From the NCBI RefSeq assembly GCF_023856365.1, contig NC_064551.1, positions 1,568,501 to 1,632,500 of the forward strand: DNA of 64,000 bases, given 5' to 3'. Every line of letters begins with the position of its first letter. Within the stretch, counting starts at the first letter, position 1. The position numbers and the translations under genes are program-made. Shown here piece by piece: positions 12,236 to 23,900 of the stretch. Under the pieces are notes generated by a model that did not search any database, had not been told where the DNA came from, and saw only the letters and a list, made by a program, of their open reading frames with translations. The DNA is from Brienomyrus brachyistius (taxonomy: Eukaryota; Chordata; Actinopteri; Osteoglossiformes; Mormyridae).

Positions 12236-12300
12236 AGCATGTTTGTTCTCATTATTTTCTTCTCTCTTCATGCACCTCAATTCAACCCCATGTATAGTTA

Positions 12301-12540
12301 ATTTTCTGTACTATATTAAGATAGTGTTTGTATATTGCTTATGCAATATATATTATATATAAACATAATATATATAATATATATATTGTTTGTTTTGGTA
12401 TTGTAATATGTGTAATATTTCTAATTTATTAAGATATTGCTTGTATATTGCTTATATATGTACATAAAATATAATATGCATAATATATAATATATATATA
12501 TAACATATTTATATAATATATTGTTTGTATATTGAGTTCC
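12301..12540. repeat. AT-rich imperfect tandem tract
   Basis: Dominated by TATAT/ATAAT. Two to three loose copies (period about 110 bp) share TTAAGATA-TG-TTGTATATTGCTTAT and TTTGGTRTTGTAATAT blocks. Confidence 0.6.
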
Positions 12541-12666
12541 TTGTATTAGAGCCATTTGTAATTTTGGTGTTGTAATATTTGTATTATTTGTTATTTAACT
12601 ATCGGGAACAGTAACCACATAATTTCCTCAGGGATCAATAAAGTTTTTCGGAATCGGAATCTGAAT
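12541..12666 (+). mobile_element. Possible LINE 3' end
   Basis: AATTTCCTCAGGGATCAATAAAGTTTTTC followed by a short GAATCGGAATCTGAATC repeat resembles the 3' tails of fish non-LTR retrotransposons (CGGGATCAATAAAG plus a short tail repeat). No coding remnant is attached. Confidence 0.35.
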
Positions 12667-15004
12667 CATGAGCTCCGCCCCCATGACATCACCGCTGCGG
12701 TTTCCATGCTACTTGCAGGACTTGCTCTGGCCTGCTGTCAGGACTTCACTCCCATCACATGTGCCAAAATAAAAAGCTTGCCAGCTTGGATCTTATATTT
12801 AAAACCTCTTTAATGCCCATATTTCAGCCCACATGCATTTCATGCTAATTTTGCCCTGTATCAGTCATGTTCCCAAAGCTCCCGCACAGAGACACACTTT
12901 CAGGATTCCAGCAAACTGTGACACGATCAAAAGATTGCAGAGTTAACTGTTAAGTGGGTGTCTGACTTTTGTACCACTGAACTCTTGATGTCTAGCTGTG
13001 TAAAGGTGTATAGAGAGAAGTCGTTATAGTTATATGTATGGCTAGGAACTGTAATGTCTATCAGTTAAATTAATGATGTGTTGTTGTGTAGCCTGATGGC
13101 CGCATGGTCCATCCATAGAGGAACGAACTTATAAAAATTATAGAAATTATAGGATATAGGAACGGCACCTCGTGTCAGAGAAAATGCAAGTCGCCTTCAG
13201 AATGTATTTCCAAAAACGGTGACTATGTGTGTCCTAATTTGACAAAGGCTAATAAATGTTCTTAATAGAATCTCCACTTCCTGCCTCCCATTTACGCTGC
13301 CTCCCCAAACGAGCCTGGGGGGGGCACAGGACCCTGGGCCCCTGGGTGCCGGTTCACTGCCCTAACGATGAATTTCTCATTTAGAAAATACAAGCAGAAA
13401 TTTCATTCCATTATAGGCGTTGGTGAATTTCTGCGTGTACTTGTGAAAAAACTAATAAACGAGGATGGATTTTAAAGATTAAACTTATTCACTCCACACC
13501 CAGAGCATGTCAGGGTCCCGTTATTGAGGTTAATGAACCTCATTAATGTTTGAAGCCAAGCTGTTAGCATATATATTTTTACATTGAGTGGGTCTGTACC
13601 ACTTTGGACAATGGGAGGCCCTGGAGTATACCAATGGGAAAGAAGAAGGGGGGGGATGAGTCACATCTACAAAGGGGCTGCCACATTACTATGGGAGATC
13701 AGAATAGCCAGAGTACCAAAGTAGTGAGGATCAGTTAATTTGGGTTCTGCCAATAGTAATTAGCTTTAAATAGCTTTAGCCTCATTAACATAACTGTTAG
13801 CCGCAGCAGCAGCCGTAGACCTCCTGTCCAAATGCTATTACCAAAGCAACATAGAATTTAAACATTCTTGGGAGGGGTTTGTAGGGAAGTTTCAGACAAG
13901 GAAAGAACATGTTTTAACACCCAGGAACTTCATCCCGTTTCTGGGAAATGAATTCCAGCCCTCGCAGGTGACTGGGACGACAGCACACGCAGCAGCATTT
14001 CGTGACAAAGTGCAAGGTTCACGTCAAAGCCAGGCATAGCTCAGGTCTAGCCCCCTGTTACAGTCTCAGCTCCTGTGGCTGCCTGTCAGACACACCCTCT
14101 CTGCTCAGGTCACTGCCTTTCACCGGCAATCGGTTCTCAAAAAACTCCCAAGTGTTGCTGGGGAACAATACAAATATTGTGTTTATAGCAAATCCCTTCT
14201 GCGCTGCTTCTGTGGTGTCGTTGTCAGTCAGTGTAATCCTGCTGGCCAGTTTAGCTCCTATATATGGTGCTTCCACCGTGGAAAACACTCGCTAGCATAA
14301 ATCCATAGTTGTTGCCCTGTCCAAGTTTAAGAAGCAAATCCAATTAGCATTAAAGTATTTTGCTTTCGCACAAATTGGGCATACAAGACTTCTAGTTATA
14401 CTTGCATATGAGTCCATTCAGGCTTGTCTGTTGAGGTAATTTCCTACCTTGTGAAGTGTCACACACCAGTGTAGGAAGTCATTAGTTCTGTTTAAAAGTT
14501 TTATTTGTCAATGTTACTATAACACTGTGTAATGAAACAAACTTTTAAACTCTTCTGTTTTTAAGCACCATTGATTAGCACCTTTTTTTTTTATCCTTAA
14601 GTCTCTTATTTTAATTATCTTATTTGTGATTGGTCACAACTGGACCAATGAGAGCCAACAAAGAGGCATGGGGGTGTGGCTAAATGGATTGCCTGGAACA
14701 GGTCACCTGCTCATTTTTTTCTTTCGTAAACAGAATGACAGTGTTATTGCACTGGCCATTGAGAAATCAAAACAACTAAGGCTATGAAGAAACTCCATCT
14801 GTTCAGGGTAGAGTAAAGGCAGGTTCCTCAGAGCCAAAACTAAGTGGCCAGAGATCACATGGTTTCTACATGTACTCAAAAAGCATAAAGTGTTCAGAAA
14901 AACATAGAGTGCTGGACTGCAACTTTACTGATTTTGCGCATCACTGTATATCGTTCTGAAATAATGATCTCAGAAGGTATCTCACCTGCTGTTTCAGACG
15001 TCAG
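12667..15004. other. Unique DNA, no gene seen
   Basis: Includes an AT-rich block at 13360-13580 that could be regulatory, and short overlapping frames near 14002-14295 with no recognisable domain. No exon or RNA gene is supported. Confidence 0.4.
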
Positions 15005-15290
15005 TCAAGCCGTGGTATTCTGGAGTCTATCCCAGGAACTGCATGATAAGATAACTGGGGCACACGGTCACACATGATGGGGGATTCAGTCATTAGTTCA
15101 TCTGCCTGCGTGTTTTTGGACCAAAGAAGGAAACCAGAATACTAAGAAGAATCACCCCCCTCCCCCCAAAAAAATAAATAAATAAATTGGGAAAGCATTC
15201 AAACTCACAGCCCCAACTCCTGAGGTGTGCGCCTATAGAACTGAGAGCTATACCACCGTGCTGACCATGAGAGGATGCTTTGAATGAAGA
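15005..15290 (-). mobile_element. Degraded tRNA-derived SINE (antisense)
   Basis: In order, the reverse complements of SINE parts are present: GAGTCTATCCCAGGAACTGC (tail side), GCCTGCGTGTTTTTGGACC and GGAAACCAGAATACT (core), then ATTCAAACTCACAGCCCC and AGCTATACCACCGTGCTGACC (tRNA-like head). An AAATAAAT-rich insertion lies near 15168-15186. It is much older than the copy at 59109. Confidence 0.75.
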
Positions 15291-16432
15291 TATCATAGCC
15301 CGTGGGGGCCCAGTGTAGGACTGCTTACAGTGCCGGAGGGCCTGCGTTCCTCAGGTGACGTCACTTTGACCCACCCATCTCAAGCATTTCAACAGGAGCT
15401 GTGTAGATATAACAAAGCAAGCATTTCTGTGCAATTTATTTCATTGATCTGCACCCGATAGAAAAATGCAGGTTGCACAAGCATTATGGAGAAACGGGGA
15501 AGTTCACTGCCAGCGCACGGCATCGTGATGACCATGTGATGACCTGTTTGTCACGCCGCTTATTTCGCTTTGTTGGGATAATCCTTTACAAAACAGCATC
15601 ACAGAGATTGGTGACACAGTGATTGGCCTCAGGACTCGCTCACTTGCAATAGCTTAACCAGTCAGGGATGCACAATCGTGCTCTGGGATCTGTCACCAGA
15701 ATTAGACCTGACAGGTGGGCTGCGAGTGAGTCTGTCCCATGCTGCAGGAGGCCTGGAGATCACACAGCTGCTGCAGATTCTGCATGTTATGCGACACGGC
15801 CTGCCGTGACTGAGAGCCAGCTGTAAGGGTGTGTCTGTTTTCTGCCCTGGGCGTGCTAATGCGTCACACTTACAGAGGTACACACTGCACGTAAGCACAC
15901 ACACACACGTGCTCCACCGCACAAATGCATACCCTGACATGCCTCCACCACCCCCGCACACTCATTGTCATGTCACGCCACACTCACCACGCCTGAACAC
16001 AGGTGAAGGACTTTGCTGAAGGGTGCTGAGGCCTCGCAGCTGTTGATTACCATTCAGTGTTTACAGCGCAGCCTTAACCTTCAGTAAAGACTGACACATG
16101 GATATTTGGTTGGAGATGTGAGGCGTGGAGCTGTACAAACACCTTTCCTTTAGGGTTAGGGCCTGTTGTCCTCCTCTTAGCAATTAATACCCTAAATACG
16201 GATGACTTACAAGCAGTGAGGAGTGGTTTGTTAAGGGTAAATCCTGCATCTCCTCATGTATCATCATTGAATGTCAGCCATGGTGTAATTGGATATAGAC
16301 AGCCATTGGGGGGCGCTGTGATCCACAGGTGAACTTTCCAGGCCTTCTGAGTTCATTCTAATGTGTGATGTGCCACCCACCTACGACCCTGGGTGGAGAT
16401 GATGCTCACTCACCCCTGTTTGTCTTGCACAG
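15291..16432. other. Unique DNA, no gene seen
   Basis: Contains a short CA run near 15898-15909. It ends in a pyrimidine-rich tract that serves as the possible acceptor of the exon candidate at 16433. Confidence 0.4.
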
Positions 16433-16518
16433 ATTCCTCCAGGACCTTCTCTCTGATCCTCCCACCTCCCAAGACGAACCCTCAGGATTCCTTGCTGAAT
16501 GCATATAAAGCACAAAAG
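16433..16518 (+). CDS. Candidate internal exon, 86 bp, unidentified
   Basis: The left flank is pyrimidine-rich and ends TTTGTCTTGCACAG, with a CTCAC branch-like site upstream. The right flank is AAAAG followed by GTGAGG, a good donor. Only one of three frames is open across the segment. It completes a codon with the first two bases, gives 28 codons beginning SSRTFSLILPPPKTNPQDSL, and ends at a codon boundary. The other two frames contain stops. I do not recognise the peptide. It cannot splice directly to 36184-36247, because the phases differ and the result would meet a stop. A chance pairing of splice-like signals is possible. Confidence 0.25.
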
Positions 16519-17860
16519 GTGAGGTTCTCCAACAGTCCTACTGGGATTTTTGTTAGATAATGTTTCAGGCCTGGGAATTTCTCCCACTGAATGCTAACCA
16601 GCACTGTCTAATGCTGACTTGGTCATGCCAGTATTTACACCTCCTTGGGAATATCATTTATCGGTTGGGATTATCAGTTTACCATTACAATGTAATGATT
16701 ACACACAAATTATTTTCCAGTGAAGATATATCTCACAGTTTCGCTAGGAGATTCTCTGGCAGGTATTGGCCGTGTACCAGGGTAAAAGCAGGCTCATCTT
16801 GGTAGGTGGAATTATCCTGTTATGGTGAAAAACAAGATTCACTAGTGACAGAAATCCAAATGTAAACGTAAAATGAAACATAGGTGGTCCAAGGCCCTAT
16901 TTAGAGGGGCTTTACCCCCCCACACTTTTTATCCCTGCTGCCCTGAAAAATAGTTTTTCTAAAACCATTTAGCAATTTATCCTGGATTTTCGTATATATG
17001 TAATACTGCCTAACTGTAATGTGGGGATTCCTCCCCCCTTGGCAAATCTAATTATGGGGGGGAGGGGGGGTGTGTCCCGTATTGTTTCAGGGGGCTGAGC
17101 CGCCCTATAGGGTCAAATCCCAGGATGGCCCCTGCACTCACATGAAAATGTATGCCCACAATGCTCTCTGGCTTGCAAATGCTCAGCCTGTGGGGGGCGG
17201 GGGGGGGGGGGGGGCGGCTGTCAGTCTGCAAACCTTTTCCCAGCCTTAATGACTGCGCTTCCTGTTGTTCTCGGCTGCCACAGGAAATGGTTTAATAAAC
17301 ACAGGAGGGTCTGTATCTGCTGTCAGAGGGAAGAGGACGCCTATGCAGGAAATACAGCTTTGATTGGGAATGAATAAACATATCTGCACCTGGGGTGACA
17401 GTGTGAAGCATGTGACAGCTGGGGGGGCAGGCCGGGGGTTAGCCAGCATTCTCCGATCTTACAGGGCCCTTGGGAATGGTTACGAACCACCTAATACTAG
17501 GGCTGGCCGATATGTACAATCGGCAAATAAAACTGAGGATCACATCGCAGAAACAAACGCAGTTCCAATCAGTCTTTTCAAGATGGACAACCTATGGCCA
17601 ACAAATGAAAAGCAACGTGGACTGATTATGCAGCGCGTGACATGACATTACCATGTTACCATGGATGGAGTGCCATGGAGTTACCATGGATGGAGTGCCT
17701 CACCAACGCTATAGCAGTAAGGGGAATGGACATGCTGTGTAGCAGGTGTGGCTCCATTGTGCGAGGCGCTGTAGGTAAACAGGGTTAATGGGGAGTAGAC
17801 AATGATAAAACACGATCATCCAAACAAATATCGAGGTCCCTTTCATAAGTGCGGGTCTCG
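16519..17860. other. Unique or degraded repetitive DNA
   Basis: 16880-17150 looks like a worn repeat (GGGGCTTTACCCCCC, GGGGGCTGAGCCGCC), unclassified. A long G run lies near 17192-17214. A small ACCATGGATGGAGTGCC duplication lies near 17657-17700. Confidence 0.35.
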
Positions 17861-18150
17861 CTTGAGAAGGTCCTCATTAGTAACTTCAAACCAAGCGGCT
17901 CCTAATGTGCTTCTCCCCTCTTAAGCTGCTGCAACTTTATTTTTTTTTGCACAAGTGACTTTTATCCATTAGCAATGGAAGGAGAGAAGCGATAGCTATT
18001 GCCTTTAAGGCAGGGCCATTAGCTAAAACAAACCTCAAAACACATGAGAAGTATGTGATTATAGTGCCAGGAATAGTGTGCGAGGGTTTAGGGATGCTGT
18101 CACTGACCGGTGTCGACAAAGAAGCATCTCGTCTTCCATCGACGTTCTCT
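17861..18150. other. Conserved-looking non-coding tract
   Basis: A low-repeat tract with short dense motifs such as TTTTATCCATTAGCAATGG and GGGCCATTAGCTAAAAC. The texture suggests a conserved non-coding element. This is inference from texture only. Confidence 0.25.
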
Positions 18151-19118
18151 AAGGCTCATCGCTGAAGGCTGCAGCACCCTGTAAGCAAGCTGAGGTGAAT
18201 TAGGGCGTCACGACTCTAACTGCCCTGGATATTCAGATGGTTTGTTACCCAATGTGATGAATGAGATGTGCACATCCTGCAGATAACTAAAGACAGACAT
18301 TGACTTTCTAACTCCGGACAATTAATTACTGTCGCACTAGTATCAGTCATACCACGCCAGAAATGAAAAAGTGAGTGACTGTAAATAGCCATAATACACA
18401 TACATATATATGCACACACACCCACATCATGTATTCATCATGTATTTGATAGTAATTGTGTGCAAATTAAACATGCTAAATGAGGTTGTTCCTGACAATG
18501 ACTTTATGATGTTCGGCATTATTCTTCCCTGGGGGAAATTCTGGTGCATGCAGCAGTGAGAATGTAGCGCATAGACACACAAATAGCATTTCCTGGAAAC
18601 AGAATATTGTAGCGAACACCTACCCCTATGAACGCAAAATCTAAGCAGGAAATAGTTAGTCCATTAACTGGTTACATTGCCGCAGAGTGCCTGGTCTGGT
18701 GACGGTTACACATCACGGCGTGAGATGAATTTGACATTTTTTCAAGCACTGATGCCGATATATAAATCCCAACAAAGGCTGCTGCTGAACTGCTCCCCAT
18801 TAACCTACCGGCTGATGTGACTTATTTTACAGCAACTGATTTCTGCCTTAATGACTTAATTAACCTTTCTGAGCTGACAGAAGACACCGGGGCTCCCACC
18901 CACATTCTAGAACAGTCTATTAAATTACTGCAGTTGAACTGCATCTTGTAACAAAAGCAGGTCGGTACACAAGTAATGGAATCCCATTAGAGCAGCATTG
19001 TTTGGACTTTGGCGTAGTCTGAGGTAACATATCCAAGTGCAATAGACCCCGCGATTCATAAGGAAGCCATTGTTGGTGGTGGCACGCCTTGCAGTTTGTC
19101 AGTGAACCTCGGGGGGGG
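18151..19118. other. Unique DNA, no gene seen
   Basis: Contains TAATGACTTAATTAACC near 18851, a homeobox-site-like string. Nothing else can be supported. Confidence 0.35.
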
Positions 19119-19136
19119 TTAGGGTTAGGGTTAGGG
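19119..19136 (+). repeat. Interstitial telomere-like (TTAGGG)3
   Basis: Three exact TTAGGG units flanked by G-rich runs on both sides. A two-unit version lies near 20596-20609 and another partial near 16151. They are too short to indicate a telomere or fusion point. Confidence 0.9.
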
Positions 19137-20050
19137 GGGTCAGGGGGGGGCAGCTTAATGCTCCATGCTGCTTCTCTGCTCTCATCATGCGCCTCCTCAG
19201 GTGGCAAACCTGGAAGCGTCAGTCGGCCGCCTCCTGTCGGCGACCCGCACCTCGGCACTTGGCACAGACTCCCTAGACGGTGCACCCATCACAGAGTCGT
19301 GCTGGTGAACGTCTCCGAAGATGAATCACGGGCATCAACGTGACACGTCCCACACGCTTAAAGGCTCCAGATTATAGTCTATGGGGAGATGGATCACTGA
19401 CTGCCTACCCACTAAATGATGATGCGATTAAATTATAGGATTAATGCAGTGAAGCTCATTCGACATTAAAATTCTGACTTGAATGTGTAGAGTCCTTAAG
19501 AGTGCATATTTTATATATATATATGTACACACACAGACAATTATATATATATATGTACACACACAGACAATTATATGCACTACAGACGATTACATGGGGC
19601 CCCGGATTATCTGTGTGGGGGAGGAAGTGAAATGATCATTGGTTTTCTTGCTAGGGGGGCCTATGAAAAGGCAGAGCCCGCCATGTCCATAGCATATGTG
19701 GGACTAAGAGTAGAAAGGATTTAAGATGATAGGCCGAGTGATGCTGAAGTAACAAGAGAGCTGGAAGGGGAAAAGAGATCATGTGATTGGCCAGCTGAGC
19801 GATTCTGCCAGCTCTCCTCCTCTCCCACAGCACACTGTCCTCCTCTCTCTGCAAGTACAAGCAAAACGTCAGAGCTCCTGCCATGACGGCCAGGATGGAA
19901 CTGAGGCACGACACGGACTGAACAGCACGACAGAATTCCTAATGAGGGACCCGGTACGGGAATGACAGCATCTCTCGCCGTTACTACAACTGGAGGAGAC
20001 AAGTAGCTGGGACGCCCTACCCGGATACATGGGATTGGTAAGAGCAGAGT
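19137..20050. other. Unique DNA with a 30-bp duplication
   Basis: 19511-19540 and 19541-19570 are a perfect tandem pair (TTATATATATATATGTACAC then ACACAGACAA). No gene was seen. Confidence 0.6.
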
Positions 20051-20113
20051 AACTGCATGTACAGCTGCATGCACAGCTGCATGCACAGCTGCATGCACAG
20101 CTGCATGCACAGC
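20051..20113. repeat. 12-bp tandem repeat
   Basis: About five copies of CTGCATGCACAG, a unit rich in dyad symmetry (CAGCTG and TGCATGCA). Confidence 0.95.
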
Positions 20114-22190
20114 ACCGAGACACTTGGGTATGTAAGACTAAGCGCATCAATGGTAGTGCTGAGTGCTCAGATCTGGCTCAAAGAGAGAACGGACACAGCA
20201 GACGCACAGAGACACAGAGATGGCAGGCATTCTGCAGAGAGGCCACACGCGTCACACGGGAACGGGAGGCATCAGCTGGACCTTCTACACAATGTTAGTG
20301 CTGCAGGACAATCACACCCATCTGATTAATAACAGGATAAGTGTGAAATTACCTCTGATTTGACTGTCAGATTTTTGCATGCTGGATATCAGTTAATTAA
20401 CCTTGTTCTGACCTTTGCAAACCATGTCACCCCTAGTGTAGCGGGGGGGGGGGGGGCACTCTGTGCTGGTCCTGAGAATAGGACTGTGTAACGGGAGCTG
20501 TGTATACACCAAGAGCATCACGATAGAGGAAACGCCATCGACAGCTCAACATTTCCTGTTCAGCAGACCATCAGCAGAGACACATTGCATGTGGTGTTAG
20601 GGTTAGGGTGCAAACTGAACTACGTCAAAAGCGTTGGGTCAGTTTGCAAACCCTACAGACTATTTGCAAGGTAATAAAACATGTAAATACATGAGTGTGC
20701 ATGAGTGTGCAGACTTTGTGACTCTGCTCACCCCAGAATTTCCTGTTTGATGACACGGTGCTGTTTTCCCATCCCAAAGTTGAGTAGCAGGTCTGGATCA
20801 CCAGCTAGTCACTGTCTCTCACATCTTCGATCGACTTGCTGTCCTGCCAGACATTCTGGCACAGCACCGAACATTGAGTGCAAACACCACAAGCACTCTG
20901 TTAGTAAACAAAGCCCACATGCCCCCCCCCCCCCCCCCCCCCCCCACTCGCATGGTCTAATGTCCAGCAGAGATATCAGGACATCTCTAAACAAACAGAA
21001 AGCAATTTTGGGTCATGCAGGCAGAGTGAAGTGGTCACATTGATGATTTTCATTCAAAGACTGTACGAGACCAGTTAAATTGCAAAGATGTAGCATTCAG
21101 TTCATTTTCACTACCAGTACAACCAGTACTGCACCAGCATGGACACATACTGGGCTGCACGTCCATTTCAGGGCATCTATATCACCTGCAGAAAGCTTCA
21201 GACAGGACTTGGTGTCTGGAAATAACCAGAACAGTTCAGATGACTTCTCTGTGTACAAATTACTTTGCAGATTAGTATTCACAGGACAAAAGGTGCTCAG
21301 TCGACGTCCAAGGTCTGCCATTCTCATTACAGATTTAACCATGGAAATGATTCCTGTCAAGAAGGAAGCCCCCACTATCTGCTATTAATAACCAGCCTTG
21401 AATGTCTACTACTACCACAGAATAAAGAACAGTCTGGACTCTAGTGTGAGCCAACCGGAATCGATTCTAGCAATTTCTACAAGAAATGAATGCAGAGGGA
21501 GACTGGTGCAAGACTGCGTCAGGGAAAGAGATGCCGCACTGCACCCTGGGTAGTATTTTATCATCTGCCCTATGGGACTGGCACTGCAACAAATTAGGTA
21601 GATTACCAAGATTTGTCAACAGCGTCTGCTCTCAGAGTGGAGAGCCGAGAGAGAGGGAGGAACAGAGCAGCGGGTCGAGGATAAATGACTGCATGTGGAA
21701 GGAAGGCTCTCCGCCAATGGCACTGCAGCGTGACTCATAGACACACTAACGGCAGCATGACAGCAGGCAGTAGCTGTTCTGGCTGTGTGGTGACTGGGAA
21801 CACACATGTTTGATAGGGATCCATCCATCCATCCATCTTCAAAATCTTGGTCAGGGTTGTGGGGTTTTACTGCTATCTATAAATTAACATAAATTTATAG
21901 AGGGGAGCAGAATCTCTATATATCGCAATACTTGTTTTCTCAGTGTTATGTAATACTAGTTAGTACATATTTTTGTCAATCTTTAACCAGTTGTTTACAG
22001 TCATTAAACTCTACTACATGAGATACTGCAGTAAGTCCCCCTATGGTTTTGCAGCACAGGCTTCAGTGAGTATACTCATGGTTTTACTCCACCAGCATGA
22101 AAAAGGACAGTTTCAGGGACAGACTGCTGATAGAATCCTCTGCTCTGTGCGTCGTGTCTTCTGCGTGGTGGGAGTGACACACAGCAGAGC
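20114..22190. other. Unique DNA, homopolymer tracts, short SINE tail
   Basis: A G run lies at about 20441-20456 and a 24-base C run at 20922-20945. A CCAT run followed by CTTCAAAATCTTGGTCAGGG (21820-21866) is the antisense end of a SINE. No exon is supported. Confidence 0.45.
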
Positions 22191-22880
22191 CTGTAACACC
22201 CCCGGCAGCGTTATGACCGCGTGCCAACGGAGCGTCCTCAACTGCTGGGAGCCCGAGATGCTGAAAGCTGAACGCCGGACGGCAACTGCCAGAGCCGCAC
22301 CGCGAAGAAAACACCGGCTCCGCCGCGATGGCCAGATCGGCCCAGCCGGCTAACGTGTCTGGGCTCGCTTTCCTGTTTTATTCCGGGGGTAATTAGGAAG
22401 CCCACTCAGGCGGCTGTGGGTAGGGGGAGAGCGGCTGCGGCCTGGCCATGGCCCGTCAACTGGGATTAAGCCCAGCCCCCCTCCCAGTGCTATGGCGTGT
22501 CCCCGGCTGCACACGAGCTCGGTGTCTGGGAGGCTGCTTATCATCCCCCCGGGCCAGGAAATAGACACGTTCCCTTACCCAGGTTTAGGGAGGGGCTGTT
22601 TGGTGCCCCCGCCCCCCCACTGCCTGTCTCAGCGACAGATCCCCATCTGCCCCCGACGTGCGGCTTATCTCGGCCGAGCAGGAGCCCCGCCCGACAAAGC
22701 GGCACAAACAGCCGTCATCTCCACTCCTGGGGCTGTGAAATTTAAATGGAAATGCTTCACATCGCCGAGGGAAAATAACAATCTGAGCACGTTGAGGACC
22801 AGAGGAAAAAAAACCACGCTGAAGCGCGGGACAGACTCACAGCTCTGGACGCGGCCTTCTCTTTGAAGTGCGCGACGAGA
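22191..22880. other. GC-rich, CpG-containing block
   Basis: Clearly higher in GC and CpG than its surroundings. It includes GGGATTAAGCCC (Otx/Pitx-like), GCTTATC/GATAAG-like sites near 22533 and 22672, and GAAATTTAAATGG. Open frames in several phases look compositional. It could be an enhancer or a minor CpG island. No transcription start can be assigned. Confidence 0.3.
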
Positions 22881-23600
22881 ACTTAAACCGCAAATACGAA
22901 CGGCAAGCTGCAAATAATCCCCTTCCACCAGTGTTTGGTGTGTCCTAAAGAAGGTCCCGTTAAAGCGGAATAAGTTTGGTTTGCTTTCTGGATGAGCTTA
23001 GCAGACACGCGGATCTGTTAACGCGCCCCTGAACATGAGTCCGCAGGAGGGATGCCGCTGGGAGCGTGAACCTGGCGCCGTTACAGCGTTAGTTACTGCA
23101 CTGCTGTTTGTCCTGTTTGCACTGTCCTTTGTCCTGTGTCCCCATGCACCTGTCCCCTCCCTGCAACTGTGGCACAAGAATTTCACTGTCTCCCTCAGAA
23201 CACATGTGGCAAACTGACACTCCTCTGCATTCTGGTGGCCTGCCTCCCAGTAGTGGGCACAGCTGAGCGAAAAGTTAGCCTTACTAATTAGTGAATAACG
23301 GATTAGCGGAACCCCGCCCAGCACTGCCTCTTCCTAATACAAAGACAGACTTCATGTGACAGGGTTGATCTAAATTGTCCTCCGTGTGACTGTCCTTCAC
23401 GTGAATCCCTTTAAGGTCTCAGTCAAGAGCCCATAAACTCATTCTGCTTGTGTAAGTGGTCATTAAAGGACAATGGATGCTACGGAAGATCGGCGACACC
23501 AGCACGTCTGAATGTCCGCGGCTCGGTAACATGCTTCCGAATTGTGCATTTTGTGCACATTCTGTCTATCCGTGATTTTGCACTGAGTGCCCACCAAACT
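22881..23600. other. Unique DNA with a possible LINE-tail remnant
   Basis: 23090-23220 (CTGTTTGCACTGTCCTTTG, CACAAGAATTTCACTG, ACATGTGGCAAAC) resembles the 3' untranslated ends of fish non-LTR elements, without a coding part. The rest is unassigned. Confidence 0.3.
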
Positions 23601-23900
23601 AATTAAATTTCCAGAACAAATAAACTACCTCAAAGAAACAATCACGCTGAATGTTCAAACGCTGGACTGAAAACATCAAATTGCTGCAAAATATAAAGCT
23701 AATTAATGAGGCGAAGTGAAATCAGACAAAATTTAAATATAGAATCCTCTTAGCAATAGATAAAACATGGTTTCAGATTAAATATGTCCGAAGGTTCCTA
23801 ATTACAGTCTCCACAACCGACGTAAACAAATTGAAGCAATTACACAAAATATTGCATCAAGGGTAAAGCGAATTGTCTAATTTTCAAACCATAACAAGCC
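23601..23900. other. AT-rich conserved-looking non-coding tract
   Basis: Dense in TAAT/ATTA cores (AACTAATTAAATTTCC, AGCTAATTAATGAGG, CCTAATTACAG) with AACAAT/ACAAAT-type sites and free of obvious repeats. This is typical of vertebrate developmental enhancers. Conservation was not tested. Confidence 0.3.

Noticed and set aside
19119..19136. Telomere or chromosome-fusion point
   Set aside because: Only three TTAGGG units, embedded in unique DNA.
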